Of a DNA stretch of 64,000 nt, positions 42,553-53,720 are shown piece after piece. Position 1 is the first letter of the stretch. Every line of letters begins with the position of its first letter. Position numbers and translations under genes: made by a program. Source of the DNA: Pseudomonas quebecensis (GTDB lineage: Bacteria; Pseudomonadota; Gammaproteobacteria; Pseudomonadales; Pseudomonadaceae); contig NZ_CP112866.1 of NCBI RefSeq assembly GCF_026410085.1, positions 248,001 through 312,000 on the forward strand, written 5' to 3'. The notes under the pieces were generated by a model. That model was not told where the DNA came from and did no database searches. It saw nothing but the letters and a program-made list of their open reading frames with translations.

Positions 42553-45500
42553 TTATAACGATGGTTTCCTCGCTGTGCTATCCGAAAAGTCCTCAACCTT
42601 CATACGAAGGAAGGTTGCGGCGAAAAGTGCTGGCGGCAGAGGCAGGCTGACGATGTAGCCTTGCATTTGTTCGCAGCCTTCATCGGCCAGAAAGGCTTGC
42701 TGTGCGGGGTTTTCCACGCCCTCGGCGATGATGGTGAATTGCATGCTGTGGCCCAGGGCGATGATGGCGCGCACGATGGCGGCGTCATGGGTGTCGTCGG
42801 GCAGGCCGCGGACGAAGGATTGATCGATTTTCAGGAAGTCCAACGGCAGGCGTTTGAGGTAGCTGAGGGAGGAGTACCCGGTGCCGAAGTCATCGATCGC
42901 CAGTTGGACGCCCAGGCGCTTGAGTTCGTGCAGTACGTCGAGGGCTTCTTCAGCCTGGCTCATGATGAAGTTTTCGGTGATCTCCAGTTGCAGGCAGCCT
43001 GGCTCCAGGCGGTAGTCGCGCAGTAACTGTTCGATGCGCGGCAGCAGCTTGGGGTGGCGCAGTTGTGCGCCGGCGAGGTTGACCGACAGCGGGCCGAAAT
43101 CGTCGAAAGTGCCTTGCCAGGCGTGAAGCTGGCGGCAGGCCTGCTCCAGCACCCAATCGCCGATCTGCAGGATCATGCCGTTTTCTTCCGCAAGGGGGAT
43201 GAAATGTTCGGGCGGCACGTCGCCGAAGGTCGGGTGGTGCCAGCGGATCAAGGCTTCGGCGCCGATCAGCGCGTGGGTCTTGAGGCACAGTTTGGGTTGG
43301 TAGTAGAGGCTGCATTCGTTGCGTTCGATGGCGCGGCGAAGTTCTTGTTCCAGGGCGACGCGCTCCTTGGCCTGTGCGGTGAGGTCGCGGGTGTAGCTTT
43401 CAACCCGGTTGCGCCCCTTGGCTTTGGAGCGGTACATCGCGGCGTCGGCGTTCTTGACCAGAGTGGCGACGTCGGTGCCGTCCTGCGGGTAGAGACTGGT
43501 GCCGATGCTGGCACTGATAAAGAACTCGTGCTCGCCGGCCTGGAATGGCGGGGTGAAGCACGCCAACAGTTTATTGGCCAGGTGCTCGGCATCGCTGGGG
43601 TGTTGCAGGCCGGGCAGCAGGATGATGAATTCGTCGCCGCCCAGGCGCGCGACGGTGTCGATGTCCCGCAGTTGCTCTTTGAGGCGCAGGGCGATGTCCT
43701 TGAGCAACAGGTCGCCAACGGGGTGGCCGAGGCTGTCGTTGATGTGCTTGAAGCGGTCGAGGTCGAGAAACAGCACCGCGCCCTGTTTGCCGGTTTCCTG
43801 CTGGCCGTTCAACGCGGCCTGCAGGCGGTTTTCAAACAGTGTGCGGTTAGGCAGACCGGTGAGGGGGTCGTGGTGCGCCTGGTAGTCGAGGCGGGCCTGG
43901 GCGAGTTTGAGGCTGGAGATATCGGCGAATACCGCGACAAAATGCGTCACCTGGTCGCCGTTACGCACGGCGCTGATGGTCAGCCAACTGGGGTAGAGCT
44001 CACCGTTCTTACGGCGGTTGGAGATCTCGCCTTGCCAGTGCCCATAGGCGGTCAACTGGTGCCACATGGCGGCATAGAAGGCGCTGTCGTGCAGCCCTGA
44101 TGCCAGCAGCCTCGGCGTTTCGCCAAGCGCTTCGGCCTCGCTGTAGCCAGTGATTTCGCTGAAGGCGCGGTTGACGGCGCTGATGTTTTGCCGGGTGTCG
44201 GTGATCAGCACGCCCTCGGCGGTGCTCTCGAATACGGTAGCGGCCTGTTGCAGCTTTTCCTGCATCAATTGGCGCTCGGTGATATCCCGGGCGATGGTGA
44301 GCATGCAGTCCTCGTCACCGATGGGCAGCGGGCGGCTGGACAATTCGCACAGGCGTATCAGCCCGTCGGCCCGGCGGATGTGGCAGATGAAGTCACGCAC
44401 AAACCCGTCGCGCCGCATCAGCTCCAGCAGATGTTTGCGCTCGTTGAGGTCGACCCAGATGCCCAGTTCCAATGCGGTCTGGTCAATCGAAGTGGCAGCG
44501 GTGAAACCGGTAATGCGGCTGAAACCCTCGTTGACCTCGATCAGCAGCCCGTCGCGCTGGCGGCTCAGCAGTAAACCGTCGGGCGAGGCATGAAAGGCCT
44601 TGGCGAATTTCTCCTCGGAGGTCTGCAGTTGTTGCTGGGTTTCCTTCAACTGGCTGATGTCGCGCACCACTACCACAATGGCTTCCACCGTATCGAGCTG
44701 GAACGGTTCGGCGGATACCAGCCCGGTGAAGGCTTGGCCATTGCTGCGTCGGAACGCCATTTCCAGGTTGCGAATGCTGGTGGTTTGTACGCGGTGCAGC
44801 AGGTCGGGGCCTGCTTGGTCAACACCCCAGATATTCAGGTCAGTGGCGGTTTTGCCCAGCACGTCGGCGGCGCTTAAACCGATCTGGTCTTCAAACGCTT
44901 TGTTGACCTCCAGCAGGCAGCCATCGCTCAGGCGTGCGATTACCAGAATGTCGGGGCATTGCTGGAACACCGAGGCGAACTTCTGTTCGGAGCGTTGCAA
45001 GGCCTCCTCGGTGCGCTTGGCCTCGCTGATATCAATCATCAAGCCACGAAGTACCGGCTCATGGCCGTGCTCGATCAGGCTGACGATATCGCGCACCCAC
45101 AGGCAGCGGCCGTCGGCGGTGATCACTCGGTAATCGACGCTGTGATCGCGATTGGCACGGGTTTCGCGCCAGCAATAAGCTTCGGCGCGGGTGAGGTCTG
45201 CGGGGTGGATGATGTTGCGCCAGAAGCCGGGTATCAGCCAATGGGCGCGTGGATAACCGAGCAGTTCTTCGGCGTGGGGAGACACGTAGCTGTAGGTGAA
45301 GTCGGTAATGCTGGCTTCCCAGGCGATGGCGGACAGACTTTCTACCAGGCCACGGTAATGATATTCGCTGCTGCGCAGCTCCTGTTCGAGTGCGACACGG
45401 CGGGAAATTTCCGAGCTGAGCCGACGATTGATTCGGATGACGATGACCAATACGGTGCTGAGCAGCAGCAGCGCCGGCACGCCGTATAACAGCAGATCGC

Positions 45501-46293
45501 TCCAGAACGTGCGGTTATCCGAGAAGTTGCCAACCCAGTGGTGCTGGATTGCGTTGGTTTCGTCCAGGCTGAGGTCGGCCAGCACTTTATCGAGGATACC
45601 CACCAATAGCTTGTCTTCGCTTGGTACCCCCATCGCCAGTTGATAGCGGTAGGGCGTTTCACCACTGACGTAAAGGCCTTCAAGTTTGAGTTCGCGCAGG
45701 CTCCAGACACTGGACGCGAGGTCGCTGACGACGGCGTCCACTTTTCCGGTGGCCAGAGCCTGCAGGGTGGAGCTGACGTTGGGCATGGCCACCAGATTCA
45801 GGTCAGGGTGATGGGTGCGCAGCAGTTCGTGGGGGGCGTAGCTGTCCACTACGGCGATTTTCAGCCCGTAGAGGTCTTTGAGGTTTCGCGGTCGCGCTCC
45901 GCCTTCATGGGCGAGAATGACCATCGGAAAGTCGATATAGGGCCGGGTAAAGGCCAGGTATTTCTGGCGCTCGGGCGTAGACATGACGCCGGGGACAAGA
46001 TCGAGTTGATTGTCTCGGGCCAGCTCCAGCACCATGCCCCAGCGCGGTGGTTCGATCAGTTTGACCTTGACGCCCAGGCGATCCTGGATCAGTCGCACAT
46101 AGTCGGCGGCGAGACCTTGATAATGCCCATTCTCGTCACGGTATTCGAAAGGTGGCCACGAAGTGTCCACGCCAAGGCGCAGCTCCTGATGGTCCGCCAA
46201 CCAGGCACGCTCTTGATCGGTGAGAGTCAACGCGCCAGCCGTTGCGGTCCAGATCAGCAGCGACAGTAGTATCACGGTCGGCAAACTGGGCAT
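42553..46293 (-). CDS. Sensor protein with periplasmic solute-binding, PAS, GGDEF and EAL domains
   Basis: The 1246-residue protein starts with a signal peptide (MPSLPTVILLSLLIWTATAG), a periplasmic solute-binding (SBP_bac_3) domain (LRLGVDTSWPPFEYRDENGH), and one membrane helix (LLYGVPALLLLSTVLVIVIR). In the cytosol it has about four PAS domains, a GGDEF domain with an intact loop VARLGGDEFIILLPG, and an EAL domain with GAEALIRW and DDFGTGYSSLSYLKRLPLDF. Both catalytic motifs look intact, so it could make or break c-di-GMP according to a periplasmic ligand. I take the ATG complementary to 46291-46293, as it begins the signal peptide. Confidence 0.93.
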   Translation of the reverse strand: MPSLPTVILLSLLIWTATAGALTLTDQERAWLADHQELRLGVDTSWPPFEYRDENGHYQGLAADYVRLIQDRLGVKVKLIEPPRWGMVLELARDNQLDLVPGVMSTPERQKYLAFTRPYIDFPMVILAHEGGARPRNLKDLYGLKIAVVDSYAPHELLRTHHPDLNLVAMPNVSSTLQALATGKVDAVVSDLASSVWSLRELKLEGLYVSGETPYRYQLAMGVPSEDKLLVGILDKVLADLSLDETNAIQHHWVGNFSDNRTFWSDLLLYGVPALLLLSTVLVIVIRINRRLSSEISRRVALEQELRSSEYHYRGLVESLSAIAWEASITDFTYSYVSPHAEELLGYPRAHWLIPGFWRNIIHPADLTRAEAYCWRETRANRDHSVDYRVITADGRCLWVRDIVSLIEHGHEPVLRGLMIDISEAKRTEEALQRSEQKFASVFQQCPDILVIARLSDGCLLEVNKAFEDQIGLSAADVLGKTATDLNIWGVDQAGPDLLHRVQTTSIRNLEMAFRRSNGQAFTGLVSAEPFQLDTVEAIVVVVRDISQLKETQQQLQTSEEKFAKAFHASPDGLLLSRQRDGLLIEVNEGFSRITGFTAATSIDQTALELGIWVDLNERKHLLELMRRDGFVRDFICHIRRADGLIRLCELSSRPLPIGDEDCMLTIARDITERQLMQEKLQQAATVFESTAEGVLITDTRQNISAVNRAFSEITGYSEAEALGETPRLLASGLHDSAFYAAMWHQLTAYGHWQGEISNRRKNGELYPSWLTISAVRNGDQVTHFVAVFADISSLKLAQARLDYQAHHDPLTGLPNRTLFENRLQAALNGQQETGKQGAVLFLDLDRFKHINDSLGHPVGDLLLKDIALRLKEQLRDIDTVARLGGDEFIILLPGLQHPSDAEHLANKLLACFTPPFQAGEHEFFISASIGTSLYPQDGTDVATLVKNADAAMYRSKAKGRNRVESYTRDLTAQAKERVALEQELRRAIERNECSLYYQPKLCLKTHALIGAEALIRWHHPTFGDVPPEHFIPLAEENGMILQIGDWVLEQACRQLHAWQGTFDDFGPLSVNLAGAQLRHPKLLPRIEQLLRDYRLEPGCLQLEITENFIMSQAEEALDVLHELKRLGVQLAIDDFGTGYSSLSYLKRLPLDFLKIDQSFVRGLPDDTHDAAIVRAIIALGHSMQFTIIAEGVENPAQQAFLADEGCEQMQGYIVSLPLPPALFAATFLRMKVEDFSDSTARKPSL

Positions 46294-46378
46294 AACGGTC
46301 TCGTTATGGCACGGGGAATTGTTTCGAGTGTAGACGGGCATTTCGCAGGAGGGGTGTCGCGGGGATTTTTATCTGGGC

Positions 46379-46407
46379 AAAACAAAACCCCCGGCCTGGG
46401 CCGGGGG
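46379..46407 (-). terminator. Terminator after rpoD
   Basis: Plus-strand arms CCCCCGGC (46388-46395) and GCCGGGGG (46400-46407) form an 8-bp stem. Read on the minus strand it is followed by TTTTGTTTTG. It lies just after the rpoD stop codon. Confidence 0.93.
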
Positions 46408-46415
46408 TTCTGGGA

Positions 46416-48266
46416 TCACTCGTCGAGGAAGGAGCGAAGATGCTCGCTTCGCGTCGGGTGACGCAACTTGCGCAACGCCTTGGCTTCGATCTGACGGATC
46501 CGCTCGCGGGTTACGTCAAACTGCTTACCGACTTCCTCAAGGGTGTGGTCGGTATTCATGTCGATGCCGAAACGCATGCGCAGTACCTTGGCTTCACGGG
46601 CTGTGAGGCCGGACAGTACGTCGCGGGTGGCTTCCTTGAGGCTCTCAACGGTGGCGACATCGATGGGCGACTGCATGGTCGAATCTTCGATGAAGTCACC
46701 CAGATGGGAGTCTTCGTCATCACCGATCGGGGTTTCCATGGAGATCGGCTCTTTAGCGATCTTCAACACCTTGCGGATTTTATCCTCAGGCATTTCCATG
46801 CGTTCGCCCAGCTCTTCCGGGGTCGGTTCGCGACCCATTTCCTGCAGCATCTGACGGGAAATACGGTTGAGCTTGTTGATGGTCTCGATCATGTGCACCG
46901 GAATACGGATGGTGCGGGCCTGGTCGGCAATCGAGCGAGTGATCGCCTGACGGATCCACCAGGTGGCATAAGTCGAGAACTTGTAGCCGCGACGGTATTC
47001 GAACTTGTCCACAGCCTTCATCAAACCAATGTTGCCTTCCTGGATCAGATCGAGGAATTGCAGGCCACGGTTGGTGTACTTCTTGGCGATGGAGATCACC
47101 AGACGCAAGTTTGCTTCAACCATCTCTTTCTTCGCGCGGCGGGCCTTGGCCTCACCGATCGACATGCGACGGTTGATGTCCTTGATCTCGGCAATCGTCA
47201 GCCCGGTCTCGGCCTCAAGCGCGCTCAGCTTCTGCTGGCAACGAATGATGTCCGGCTGCAGGCGGCCGATGGCTTCGGCGTACTTCGCCTTGCCCTTGGC
47301 CAGAGCGTCGGTCCAGCTTTCGTCCACTTCATTGCCCGGGAACTGGCGCAGGAAGTCGGCACGCGGCATGCGTGCATCACGCACACAAAGCTGCATGATT
47401 GCTCGCTCTTGAGCACGCAAGCGCTCAAGGGCGCTGCGAACGCGCTCAACCAGGCCTTCGAATTGCTTAGGCACCAGCTTGATGGGCATGAACAGCTCAG
47501 CCAATGCCAGCAGCTCGGCGATAGCCTGCTTATTGGCGCGACCGTGCTTTTTCAAGGCCTTGCGGGTGATTTCCATTTGATCGGAAACCGCACCGAAACG
47601 CTGAGCCGCGATCACCGGGTCCGGACCGCTTTCGACTTCTTCTTCGTCGTCGCTGCTGGCTTCAGCCTCGTCGTCGTCGGTGTCGTCGTCCGCCTTGGCG
47701 GCCTTGGCGTCGACAGGCGGCGGAACTTCGGCAGCTGGCGGCGCAATGCCGTCGTCCGGGTCGATATAACCGCTCAGGACGTCGGAGAGGCGGCCACCTT
47801 CGGTGGTTACGCGGGTGTACTCGGAGAGAATGTGGTCAACCGTGCCGGGGAAGTGCGCAATTGCGCCCATCACTTCGCGGATGCCCTCTTCGATACGCTT
47901 GGCGATTTCGATTTCGCCTTCGCGTGTCAGCAGCTCGACGGTGCCCATTTCACGCATATACATGCGCACAGGGTCCGTCGTGCGACCGATATCGGTCTCC
48001 ACCGCAGCCAACGCGGCGGCAGCTTCTTCAGCGGCGGCTTCGTCGGTATCGGCGTCGGCCAGCATAAGGGAATCCTTATCTGGCGCAGTTTCGAATACGT
48101 TGATCCCCATGTCGTTAATCATGCGGATGATGTCTTCCACCTGCTCTGGATCTGAAATATCCTCAGGCAGGTGGTCGTTGACCTCCGCGTAAGTCAGGTA
48201 ACCCTGCTCACGACCAAGAAGAATCAACTCTTTGATACGAGACTGCTGTTGCGCTTTTCCGGACAT
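46416..48266 (-). CDS. rpoD: RNA polymerase sigma factor 70
   Basis: The 616-residue primary sigma factor has region 1.1 at its start ([20 protein letters not shown]), an acidic segment of the kind found between 1.2 and 2.1 in proteobacteria ([18 protein letters not shown]), regions 2.1-2.4 ([20 protein letters not shown]), and region 4.2 ([20 protein letters not shown]). It is the last gene of the rpsU-dnaG-rpoD macromolecular synthesis operon and ends at a strong terminator. Confidence 0.98.
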   Translation of the reverse strand: MSGKAQQQSRIKELILLGREQGYLTYAEVNDHLPEDISDPEQVEDIIRMINDMGINVFETAPDKDSLMLADADTDEAAAEEAAAALAAVETDIGRTTDPVRMYMREMGTVELLTREGEIEIAKRIEEGIREVMGAIAHFPGTVDHILSEYTRVTTEGGRLSDVLSGYIDPDDGIAPPAAEVPPPVDAKAAKADDDTDDDEAEASSDDEEEVESGPDPVIAAQRFGAVSDQMEITRKALKKHGRANKQAIAELLALAELFMPIKLVPKQFEGLVERVRSALERLRAQERAIMQLCVRDARMPRADFLRQFPGNEVDESWTDALAKGKAKYAEAIGRLQPDIIRCQQKLSALEAETGLTIAEIKDINRRMSIGEAKARRAKKEMVEANLRLVISIAKKYTNRGLQFLDLIQEGNIGLMKAVDKFEYRRGYKFSTYATWWIRQAITRSIADQARTIRIPVHMIETINKLNRISRQMLQEMGREPTPEELGERMEMPEDKIRKVLKIAKEPISMETPIGDDEDSHLGDFIEDSTMQSPIDVATVESLKEATRDVLSGLTAREAKVLRMRFGIDMNTDHTLEEVGKQFDVTRERIRQIEAKALRKLRHPTRSEHLRSFLDE

Positions 48267-48333
48267 AACACCCTATCCACTGAAGGTCTTGGCGGGCAAA
48301 AAACAAGCCGAGGATTATACCCGAGCTATGACC

Positions 48334-50307
48334 TCACACGCCAGCTGAGGTCGGGTTTGATGCGGAAACATTCTGTTTTAAGAGGTCGCGCATCTGTTTT
48401 GCTATCTGAATCTGCTCTTCAGCCGATAATCCAGGCTGCCTTGCTCTCTTGATAAGTTCGTCGAGGGTCTGCGTGTGCTGGCCCGCGGATAACCTAGTAA
48501 TGGTGTCTAAAAACTGTTGTTCAAGGTTTTCGCCGTCAATCAGCCACTCCTTTTCCGCGAGTGCCTTCAATAATCGACCCTGTTCGGTGCCATGCCATCT
48601 TGCCATCAGCTGAATGGAGTTTAGCCTGGGGTTTTTCTGCACCGCCTCGATCAAAGCGATCAGTACCTGCGCGTAAGTGTTGCTCTCGTTGGCAAAGTGC
48701 TCGGCACTGTCAACCTTGCCCGCCAGTTGCGGGTGATGAATAAGCGTGCGCAGTGCAATCAGCGTAGGCGCTTCCACCGCGACCGGTGTGCGCGGGGCAT
48801 AGGCTTCATCTCGATCGCCACGCTTGCCGTTCTTGCTCCAGGGTTTTTTGTTGTCCCATTTCTTGCCGCCGGCGCCGGGCTTCTTCGCCGTCCACTCCTG
48901 CTGGGGCGCATAGGCGTCTTGCTGTGGATGAAAATCGGCATAGTCCGGCATGGCGTCGTAGTCCATGCCTGGGTCGTAGGCGGGCGGGGCGTCCTGTGGC
49001 GCGCTCTGCACCAGCTGACTCACGGCCTCGCCGCTCAAACCGGTAATTTCCAGCAGGCGCTGACGCATCAGCGTGCGCAGGTTGGCGCCGGGCACCTTGT
49101 CGATCAGCGGCGCCGCGAGGGTCGCCATGTGGGCCTTGCCTTCAAGGGAGCGTGGGTCGGCTTCTTCGGTCAGTTGCTGGAAAAAATAATCCGCCAGCGG
49201 CTGCGCGTGCTGGTTGATTCGTGCACGGAAGGCGTCGGTGCCTTCTGAGCGCACCAGGGTGTCCGGATCCTCGCCTTCGGGAAGGAACAGGAAGCGCGCG
49301 CGACGCCCGTCCTGCAGGCTCGACAGCGTGGCCTCAAGCGCTCGCCACGCGGCGTTACGGCCGGCCTGGTCGCCATCGAAGCAGAACAGGACGCTGGGCA
49401 CCACGCGAAACAGGCGCTTCATGTGCTCTTCGCTGGTGGCGGTACCCAAGGTAGCGACGGCGTTGCGCAAGCCTTGCTGAGCGAGGGCTATCACGTCCAT
49501 GTAGCCTTCAACCACGATGATTTCGTCAAGGTTGCGGTTGTTCTTGCGCGCTTCGAACAGCCCGTAAAGTTCCTGGCCCTTGTGGAATACCGGGGTTTCC
49601 GGGGAGTTCAGGTATTTAGGCTTGTCGTCACCCAGCACGCGGCCACCAAAGGCGATGATGCGGCCGCGACTGTCGCGGATCGGAAACATCACGCGGTCGC
49701 GGAAGCGGTCATAGCGCTTGCCGGTCTCGGCGTTTTCCACCAATAGGCCAGCATCGATCATGGCTTTCTGTTGCAGGGTGTCGCTGCTCAAGTGTTTGTA
49801 CAGGTTATCCCAGCCCGGCGGTGCAAAGCCAAGGCCGAAGTCGCGGGCGATTTCACCCGTGAGGCCGCGCCCCTTGAGGTACTCGACGGCCGCTTTGCGC
49901 TGCGGATGGCTTTTAAGCGCTTGACGATAAAAGTCGGCAGCGGCCGTCAGCAACGGGTACAGCGGCGAGTCGGTGGGTTGTCGTGGTTTGTGCGAACGGC
50001 CGCTTTCTTCGCGGGGGATTTCCATACCGGCGGCTTTGGCCAGTTCCTCGACGGCCTGGGGGAAGTCCAGGTTGTCGTGGTCCATGATAAAGCCAAGGGC
50101 ATTACCGCCTGCGCCGCAGCCAAAGCAGTAATAGAACTGCTTGTCGGGGCTGACGCTGAACGAGGGGGTCTTTTCTTTGTGGAACGGGCAGCAGGCGGTG
50201 TAGTTCTTGCCCGCCTTCTTCATTTGCAGGCGCGAGCTGACCACATCGACGATGTCGGTGCGGTTCAGAAGGTCGTCAATAAAGCTCTGGGGAATCAGCC
50301 CGGCCAT
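48334..50307 (-). CDS. dnaG: DNA primase
   Basis: The 657-residue primase has the CHC2 zinc finger (CPFHKEKTPSF with YYCFGCGAGGNALG), the Toprim core (IIVVEGYMDVIALAQQGL and LFCFDGDQAGRNAAWRA), and a variable C-terminal helicase-binding part. A region of low complexity (PQQEWTAKKPGAGGKKWDNK) links the core to the C-terminus. It lies 67 bp upstream of rpoD. Confidence 0.97.
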   Translation of the reverse strand: MAGLIPQSFIDDLLNRTDIVDVVSSRLQMKKAGKNYTACCPFHKEKTPSFSVSPDKQFYYCFGCGAGGNALGFIMDHDNLDFPQAVEELAKAAGMEIPREESGRSHKPRQPTDSPLYPLLTAAADFYRQALKSHPQRKAAVEYLKGRGLTGEIARDFGLGFAPPGWDNLYKHLSSDTLQQKAMIDAGLLVENAETGKRYDRFRDRVMFPIRDSRGRIIAFGGRVLGDDKPKYLNSPETPVFHKGQELYGLFEARKNNRNLDEIIVVEGYMDVIALAQQGLRNAVATLGTATSEEHMKRLFRVVPSVLFCFDGDQAGRNAAWRALEATLSSLQDGRRARFLFLPEGEDPDTLVRSEGTDAFRARINQHAQPLADYFFQQLTEEADPRSLEGKAHMATLAAPLIDKVPGANLRTLMRQRLLEITGLSGEAVSQLVQSAPQDAPPAYDPGMDYDAMPDYADFHPQQDAYAPQQEWTAKKPGAGGKKWDNKKPWSKNGKRGDRDEAYAPRTPVAVEAPTLIALRTLIHHPQLAGKVDSAEHFANESNTYAQVLIALIEAVQKNPRLNSIQLMARWHGTEQGRLLKALAEKEWLIDGENLEQQFLDTITRLSAGQHTQTLDELIKRARQPGLSAEEQIQIAKQMRDLLKQNVSASNPTSAGV

Positions 50308-50698
50308 GGCGTTCTCGTCATCACTGCGTGTAAATGAGGGCCCATGAAGTATTCAAGCGCACGTCATGCGGGCTTGATCATCAATTATCTGTTTGGACTG
50401 TCAGGAAGTGTATCTGCCGGACATTCGCTGACGTTAGTGTCTATCAGTCTTCGGCTTGAAATGTTGCCCAGGCATCCGGTCTTGACCCATGGCAGGCCTC
50501 GGAAGCTCGGTGGTGGGCACAGCCGACGCAGTTGATCGCCTGTTTATAAAATAAGTGTGCTCGTCAGTAGCCTTGTAAGGCTCGTCAGAAGAGACGCGCA
50601 CCGCTGGCAGAAGAGCCAGTCCTGACGTGTGAAGCAGTGTCTCGGTCGCGTGTGCGGCGTCGACGATGAAGCATCAAGCGATATCCGCAAATGCCATT
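50308..50698. other. rpsU-dnaG intergenic region, no gene
   Basis: About 390 bp separate the attenuator after rpsU from dnaG. I see no credible gene. In enterobacteria this space holds the terminator and RNA processing sites of the operon, and something similar is expected here. Inner promoters could not be placed with confidence. Confidence 0.5.
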
Positions 50699-50719
50699 AG
50701 CCCGGCTGAGGGCCGGGCT
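50699..50719 (-). terminator. Attenuator hairpin after rpsU
   Basis: AGCCCGGC and GCCGGGCT (50699-50706 and 50712-50719) form an 8-bp stem with a 5-nt loop 31 bp after the rpsU stop. No long T-run follows on the minus strand, so it probably reduces, and does not abolish, read-through into dnaG. Confidence 0.7.
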
Positions 50720-50749
50720 TGGCAGAAGCTTGCTACGATCGTCTGTGTA

Positions 50750-50965
50750 TTAGTACAGACGAACGGCGCGGCGCTGTTCGCGCTGAACTTTCTTGGCGTG
50801 ACGCTTAACAGCGGCTGCTGCCTTACGCTTACGCTCAGAAGTTGGCTTCTCGTAAAATTCGCGGCTACGAACTTCAGCCAGTACACCGGCTTTTTCGCAG
50901 GAGCGCTTGAAACGACGCAGAGCTACGTCGAAGGGTTCGTTCTCTTTAACTTTGACGGCTGGCAT
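50750..50965 (-). CDS. rpsU: 30S ribosomal protein bS21
   Basis: The 71-residue basic protein ([20 protein letters not shown], then [20 protein letters not shown], ending in [13 protein letters not shown]) is bS21, a small-subunit protein needed for natural mRNA initiation. It heads the rpsU-dnaG-rpoD operon and is divergent from tsaD, as in most gammaproteobacteria. Confidence 0.98.
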
Positions 50966-51167
50966 CCAGAGCTACCTTCTTTCATTACCGGGATCAACGT
51001 TCTCGTCGCAAACAATTCACGGCTGAGGTCGTCGGTTTTTAAGGGTTGCGGATGTTAACCCCTCATTGCCTGGAATGCAAAGCCTCTGATCGAAAACCGC
51101 TAGTCGGGAGGTGGAGCGGCGACTATTATGCGCGCCTTCGAATTCAGCCTCTACAAGGCGCAAACCC

Positions 51168-52193
51168 ATGCTAGTACTGGGACTTGAAACCTCCTGCGAC
51201 GAAACCGGCGTCGCCCTTTACGACAGTGAACGCGGGCTTCTGGCCGATGCACTGTTCAGTCAGATCGACTTGCACCGCGCCTATGGCGGCGTGGTGCCGG
51301 AGCTCGCCAGCCGTGATCACGTCAAGCGCATGCTGCCGTTGATTCGCCAGGTGCTGGATGAGGCCGGTTGCGTGCCCACCGAGATCGATGCGATTGCCTA
51401 CACGGCCGGCCCCGGATTGGTCGGAGCCCTGCTGGTTGGGGCCTCTTGCGCCCAGGCGCTGGCATTCGCCTGGGGCATTCCGGCACTCGGTGTGCACCAT
51501 ATGGAAGGTCATTTACTGGCACCCATGTTGGAAAAAACACCGCCACAGTTCCCGTTCGTCGCTTTGTTGGTGTCGGGCGGGCATACGCAGCTGGTTCAGG
51601 TGGATGGCATCGGCCAATACACGCTGCTCGGCGAGTCCCTGGATGACGCGGCCGGCGAAGCCTTTGACAAGACTGCCAAGATGATGGGCCTCAATTACCC
51701 CGGCGGTCCGGAGATCGCACGCCTCGCCGAAAAGGGCGTCGCCGGCCGCTACACCTTCCCGCGCCCGATGTGCGATCGCCCAGGCCTGATGTTCAGCTTC
51801 AGCGGCCTGAAAACCTCCGCACTCAACACCTGGCAGCAAAGCCTCGGCGCCGGGGACGACAGCGAGCAAGTCCGTTGCGACATCGCACTGGCGTTCCAGC
51901 AGGCCGTGGTGGAGACTTTGACCATCAAGTGCAAGCGCGCCCTCAAGCAAGCGGGCATGAAGCGTCTGGTGATCGCCGGCGGCGTCAGCGCCAACAAGGC
52001 GTTGCGCAGTTCCCTGGAGAAAATGCTCGGCGATATGAACGGCGATGTGTTCTATGCCCGACCTGAATTCTGCACGGATAACGGCGCGATGATCGCCTAC
52101 GCCGGTTGTCAGCGGTTACAGGCGGGGCAGCATGAAAGCCTGGCGATCAGCGTGCAGGCGCGTTGGCCGATGGAGCAGCTGTCGCCGTTGTAG
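51168..52193 (+). CDS. tsaD: tRNA N6-adenosine threonylcarbamoyltransferase
   Basis: TsaD transfers the threonylcarbamoyl group to A37 of ANN-decoding tRNAs. The 341-residue protein starts [19 protein letters not shown] and shows the metal-binding histidines in [22 protein letters not shown], and ATP-binding segments ([34 protein letters not shown] and [13 protein letters not shown]). I take the ATG at 51168; an in-frame start at 51111 lies in the promoter area. Confidence 0.97.
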   Translation: MLVLGLETSCDETGVALYDSERGLLADALFSQIDLHRAYGGVVPELASRDHVKRMLPLIRQVLDEAGCVPTEIDAIAYTAGPGLVGALLVGASCAQALAFAWGIPALGVHHMEGHLLAPMLEKTPPQFPFVALLVSGGHTQLVQVDGIGQYTLLGESLDDAAGEAFDKTAKMMGLNYPGGPEIARLAEKGVAGRYTFPRPMCDRPGLMFSFSGLKTSALNTWQQSLGAGDDSEQVRCDIALAFQQAVVETLTIKCKRALKQAGMKRLVIAGGVSANKALRSSLEKMLGDMNGDVFYARPEFCTDNGAMIAYAGCQRLQAGQHESLAISVQARWPMEQLSPL

Positions 52194-52213
52194 GACACGA
52201 GGTGCGTCGGTAT

Positions 52214-52783
52214 TTAAAAATGCCGTTCGCGCCCGGCAAACAGGTCGCGTAGATTGCCGCGATGGCGCCAGACGATCAGCAGCGTCAGCACGCTCATGGG
52301 TAACAGCGCCGCCGGCTCCTGCCAGGCCAGCAGTGGCAGGGTCAGGGGCGTGGCGATCAGCGCGGCCAGCGAGCTGGTGCGGGTCAAGTAAAACGTCAGC
52401 AGCCAGGCCAGTACGGCCAGCAGCGCGGCGGGTGGGTAGATCCCCAGCAGCATGCCGGCCGCCGTGGCGACGCCTTTGCCGCCGCGAAAGCGAAAGTACA
52501 ATGGAAACAGATGGCCGAGGACGGCGCATACGCCCACCCAGGCCTGCTGTTGCAGGGTGAGGCCGGCGAGGCTGGCGATCAGCACGGGTAACAAGCCTTT
52601 GCAGACGTCGCCCAGCAACGTCAGTACGGCGAGCTTCTTGCCGGCCAGGCGCAGCATATTGGTAGCGCCGGCATTGCCGGAGCCACCCATTCGCGGATCG
52701 GGGTTACCCGTCAGGCGGCTGAGCAAAATGGCGAAGGACAGCGAGCCGAGCAGGTAGGCGAGAATCGCCAGTGACCAAAACAT
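52214..52783 (-). CDS. plsY: Glycerol-3-phosphate acyltransferase PlsY
   Basis: The 189-residue polytopic membrane enzyme starts phospholipid synthesis by moving an acyl group from acyl phosphate to glycerol-3-phosphate. It has the family motifs [26 protein letters not shown], and [19 protein letters not shown]. It is convergent with tsaD and divergent from folB. Confidence 0.95.
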   Translation of the reverse strand: MFWSLAILAYLLGSLSFAILLSRLTGNPDPRMGGSGNAGATNMLRLAGKKLAVLTLLGDVCKGLLPVLIASLAGLTLQQQAWVGVCAVLGHLFPLYFRFRGGKGVATAAGMLLGIYPPAALLAVLAWLLTFYLTRTSSLAALIATPLTLPLLAWQEPAALLPMSVLTLLIVWRHRGNLRDLFAGRERHF

Positions 52784-52857
52784 GCTAACTATTCCGGGCG
52801 AGGACGCCCTGATTCTAACGGGGCATCGCGCCCTTGTCGTGCTGCGGAGAAGAGTGC

Positions 52858-53211
52858 TTGGACAGAGTGTTTATCGAAGGCCTGGAAGTCGACACCGTGA
52901 TCGGGGCCTACGACTGGGAGCGCGGGATCCGACAATGCCTGCGTCTGGACCTGAGCTTCGCCTGGGATAACCGCCCGGCCGCGGCCGGCGACGACCTGAC
53001 CCTGGCGCTGGACTACGCGAGCGTGTCTGCGCGCGTCCAGGCGTTCGCCGAGCAATCCCAATACCAGTTGGTGGAAACGTTTGCCGAGCGCCTGGCTGAA
53101 GTGCTGATGCGCGAGTTCAACATTCCCTGGCTGCGCCTCAAATTGACCAAGCCCGGCGCCGTGCCGGCCGCCAAGGGTGTCGGTGTGGAGATCGAGCGCG
53201 GATGTCGCTAA
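52858..53211 (+). CDS. folB: Dihydroneopterin aldolase
   Basis: FolB cleaves dihydroneopterin in folate synthesis. The 117-residue protein has [38 protein letters not shown] and the substrate segment [13 protein letters not shown], ending with [17 protein letters not shown]. The start is a TTG at 52858, 6 bp after GGAGAA; the product begins [10 protein letters not shown]. The stop overlaps the folK start. Confidence 0.93.
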   Translation: MDRVFIEGLEVDTVIGAYDWERGIRQCLRLDLSFAWDNRPAAAGDDLTLALDYASVSARVQAFAEQSQYQLVETFAERLAEVLMREFNIPWLRLKLTKPGAVPAAKGVGVEIERGCR

Positions 53212-53720
53212 CTCAGGTTTACCTTGGTCTTGGCAGCAACATCGAGCGTGAGCGCCACTTGCGCGCGGGGTTGGACGCGCTGGCGGGTTTGCTGGTGGAC
53301 ATACGCTGTTCGGCGGTGTTCGAGAGTCAGCCGGTCGGCATCAAGAGCGGGCCGTTCTTCAATTTGGTGGTGTCGGCGTATACCGATCTGGCGTTGATGG
53401 AACTGGATCGTCGGTTGAAGTTGATCGAGGCGGATAACGGCCGCTATGCACCGGACCGCAAAGGCTTGCCGCTGGATATCGATGTGCTGCTGTATGGCGA
53501 GCTGGTGGGTAACTTTGACGGTTTGGTGCTGCCACGGGCAGAGATCCTGAAAAACGCCTTTGTGTTATGGCCGTTGTCGTTGATGGCGCCGGATCGCATG
53601 CACCCTGAGGCGGGCAAGACAATGGCCCACTTATGGCGCGATGCGCACATTGATCAGGTGCTGGCCCCCGTCGCGTTCGAATGGCAGGGCCAGCAGCTCA
53701 CGCCGAGTGGGTTGTTATAA
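53202..53720 (+). CDS. folK: 2-amino-4-hydroxy-6-hydroxymethyldihydropteridine pyrophosphokinase
   Basis: FolK adds pyrophosphate to the pterin of folate. The 172-residue protein has the N-terminal [35 protein letters not shown] and the catalytic [13 protein letters not shown], then [20 protein letters not shown]. It overlaps folB by 10 bp and the convergent cca by 6 bp. Pseudomonads often have two folK genes; this is the folB-linked one. Confidence 0.93.
   Translation: MSLTQVYLGLGSNIERERHLRAGLDALAGLLVDIRCSAVFESQPVGIKSGPFFNLVVSAYTDLALMELDRRLKLIEADNGRYAPDRKGLPLDIDVLLYGELVGNFDGLVLPRAEILKNAFVLWPLSLMAPDRMHPEAGKTMAHLWRDAHIDQVLAPVAFEWQGQQLTPSGLL

Noticed and set aside
46440..48155. 571-codon frame opposite rpoD, and a similar one opposite prkA (57840-59468)
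   Set aside because: Both are antisense shadows of strongly conserved genes.
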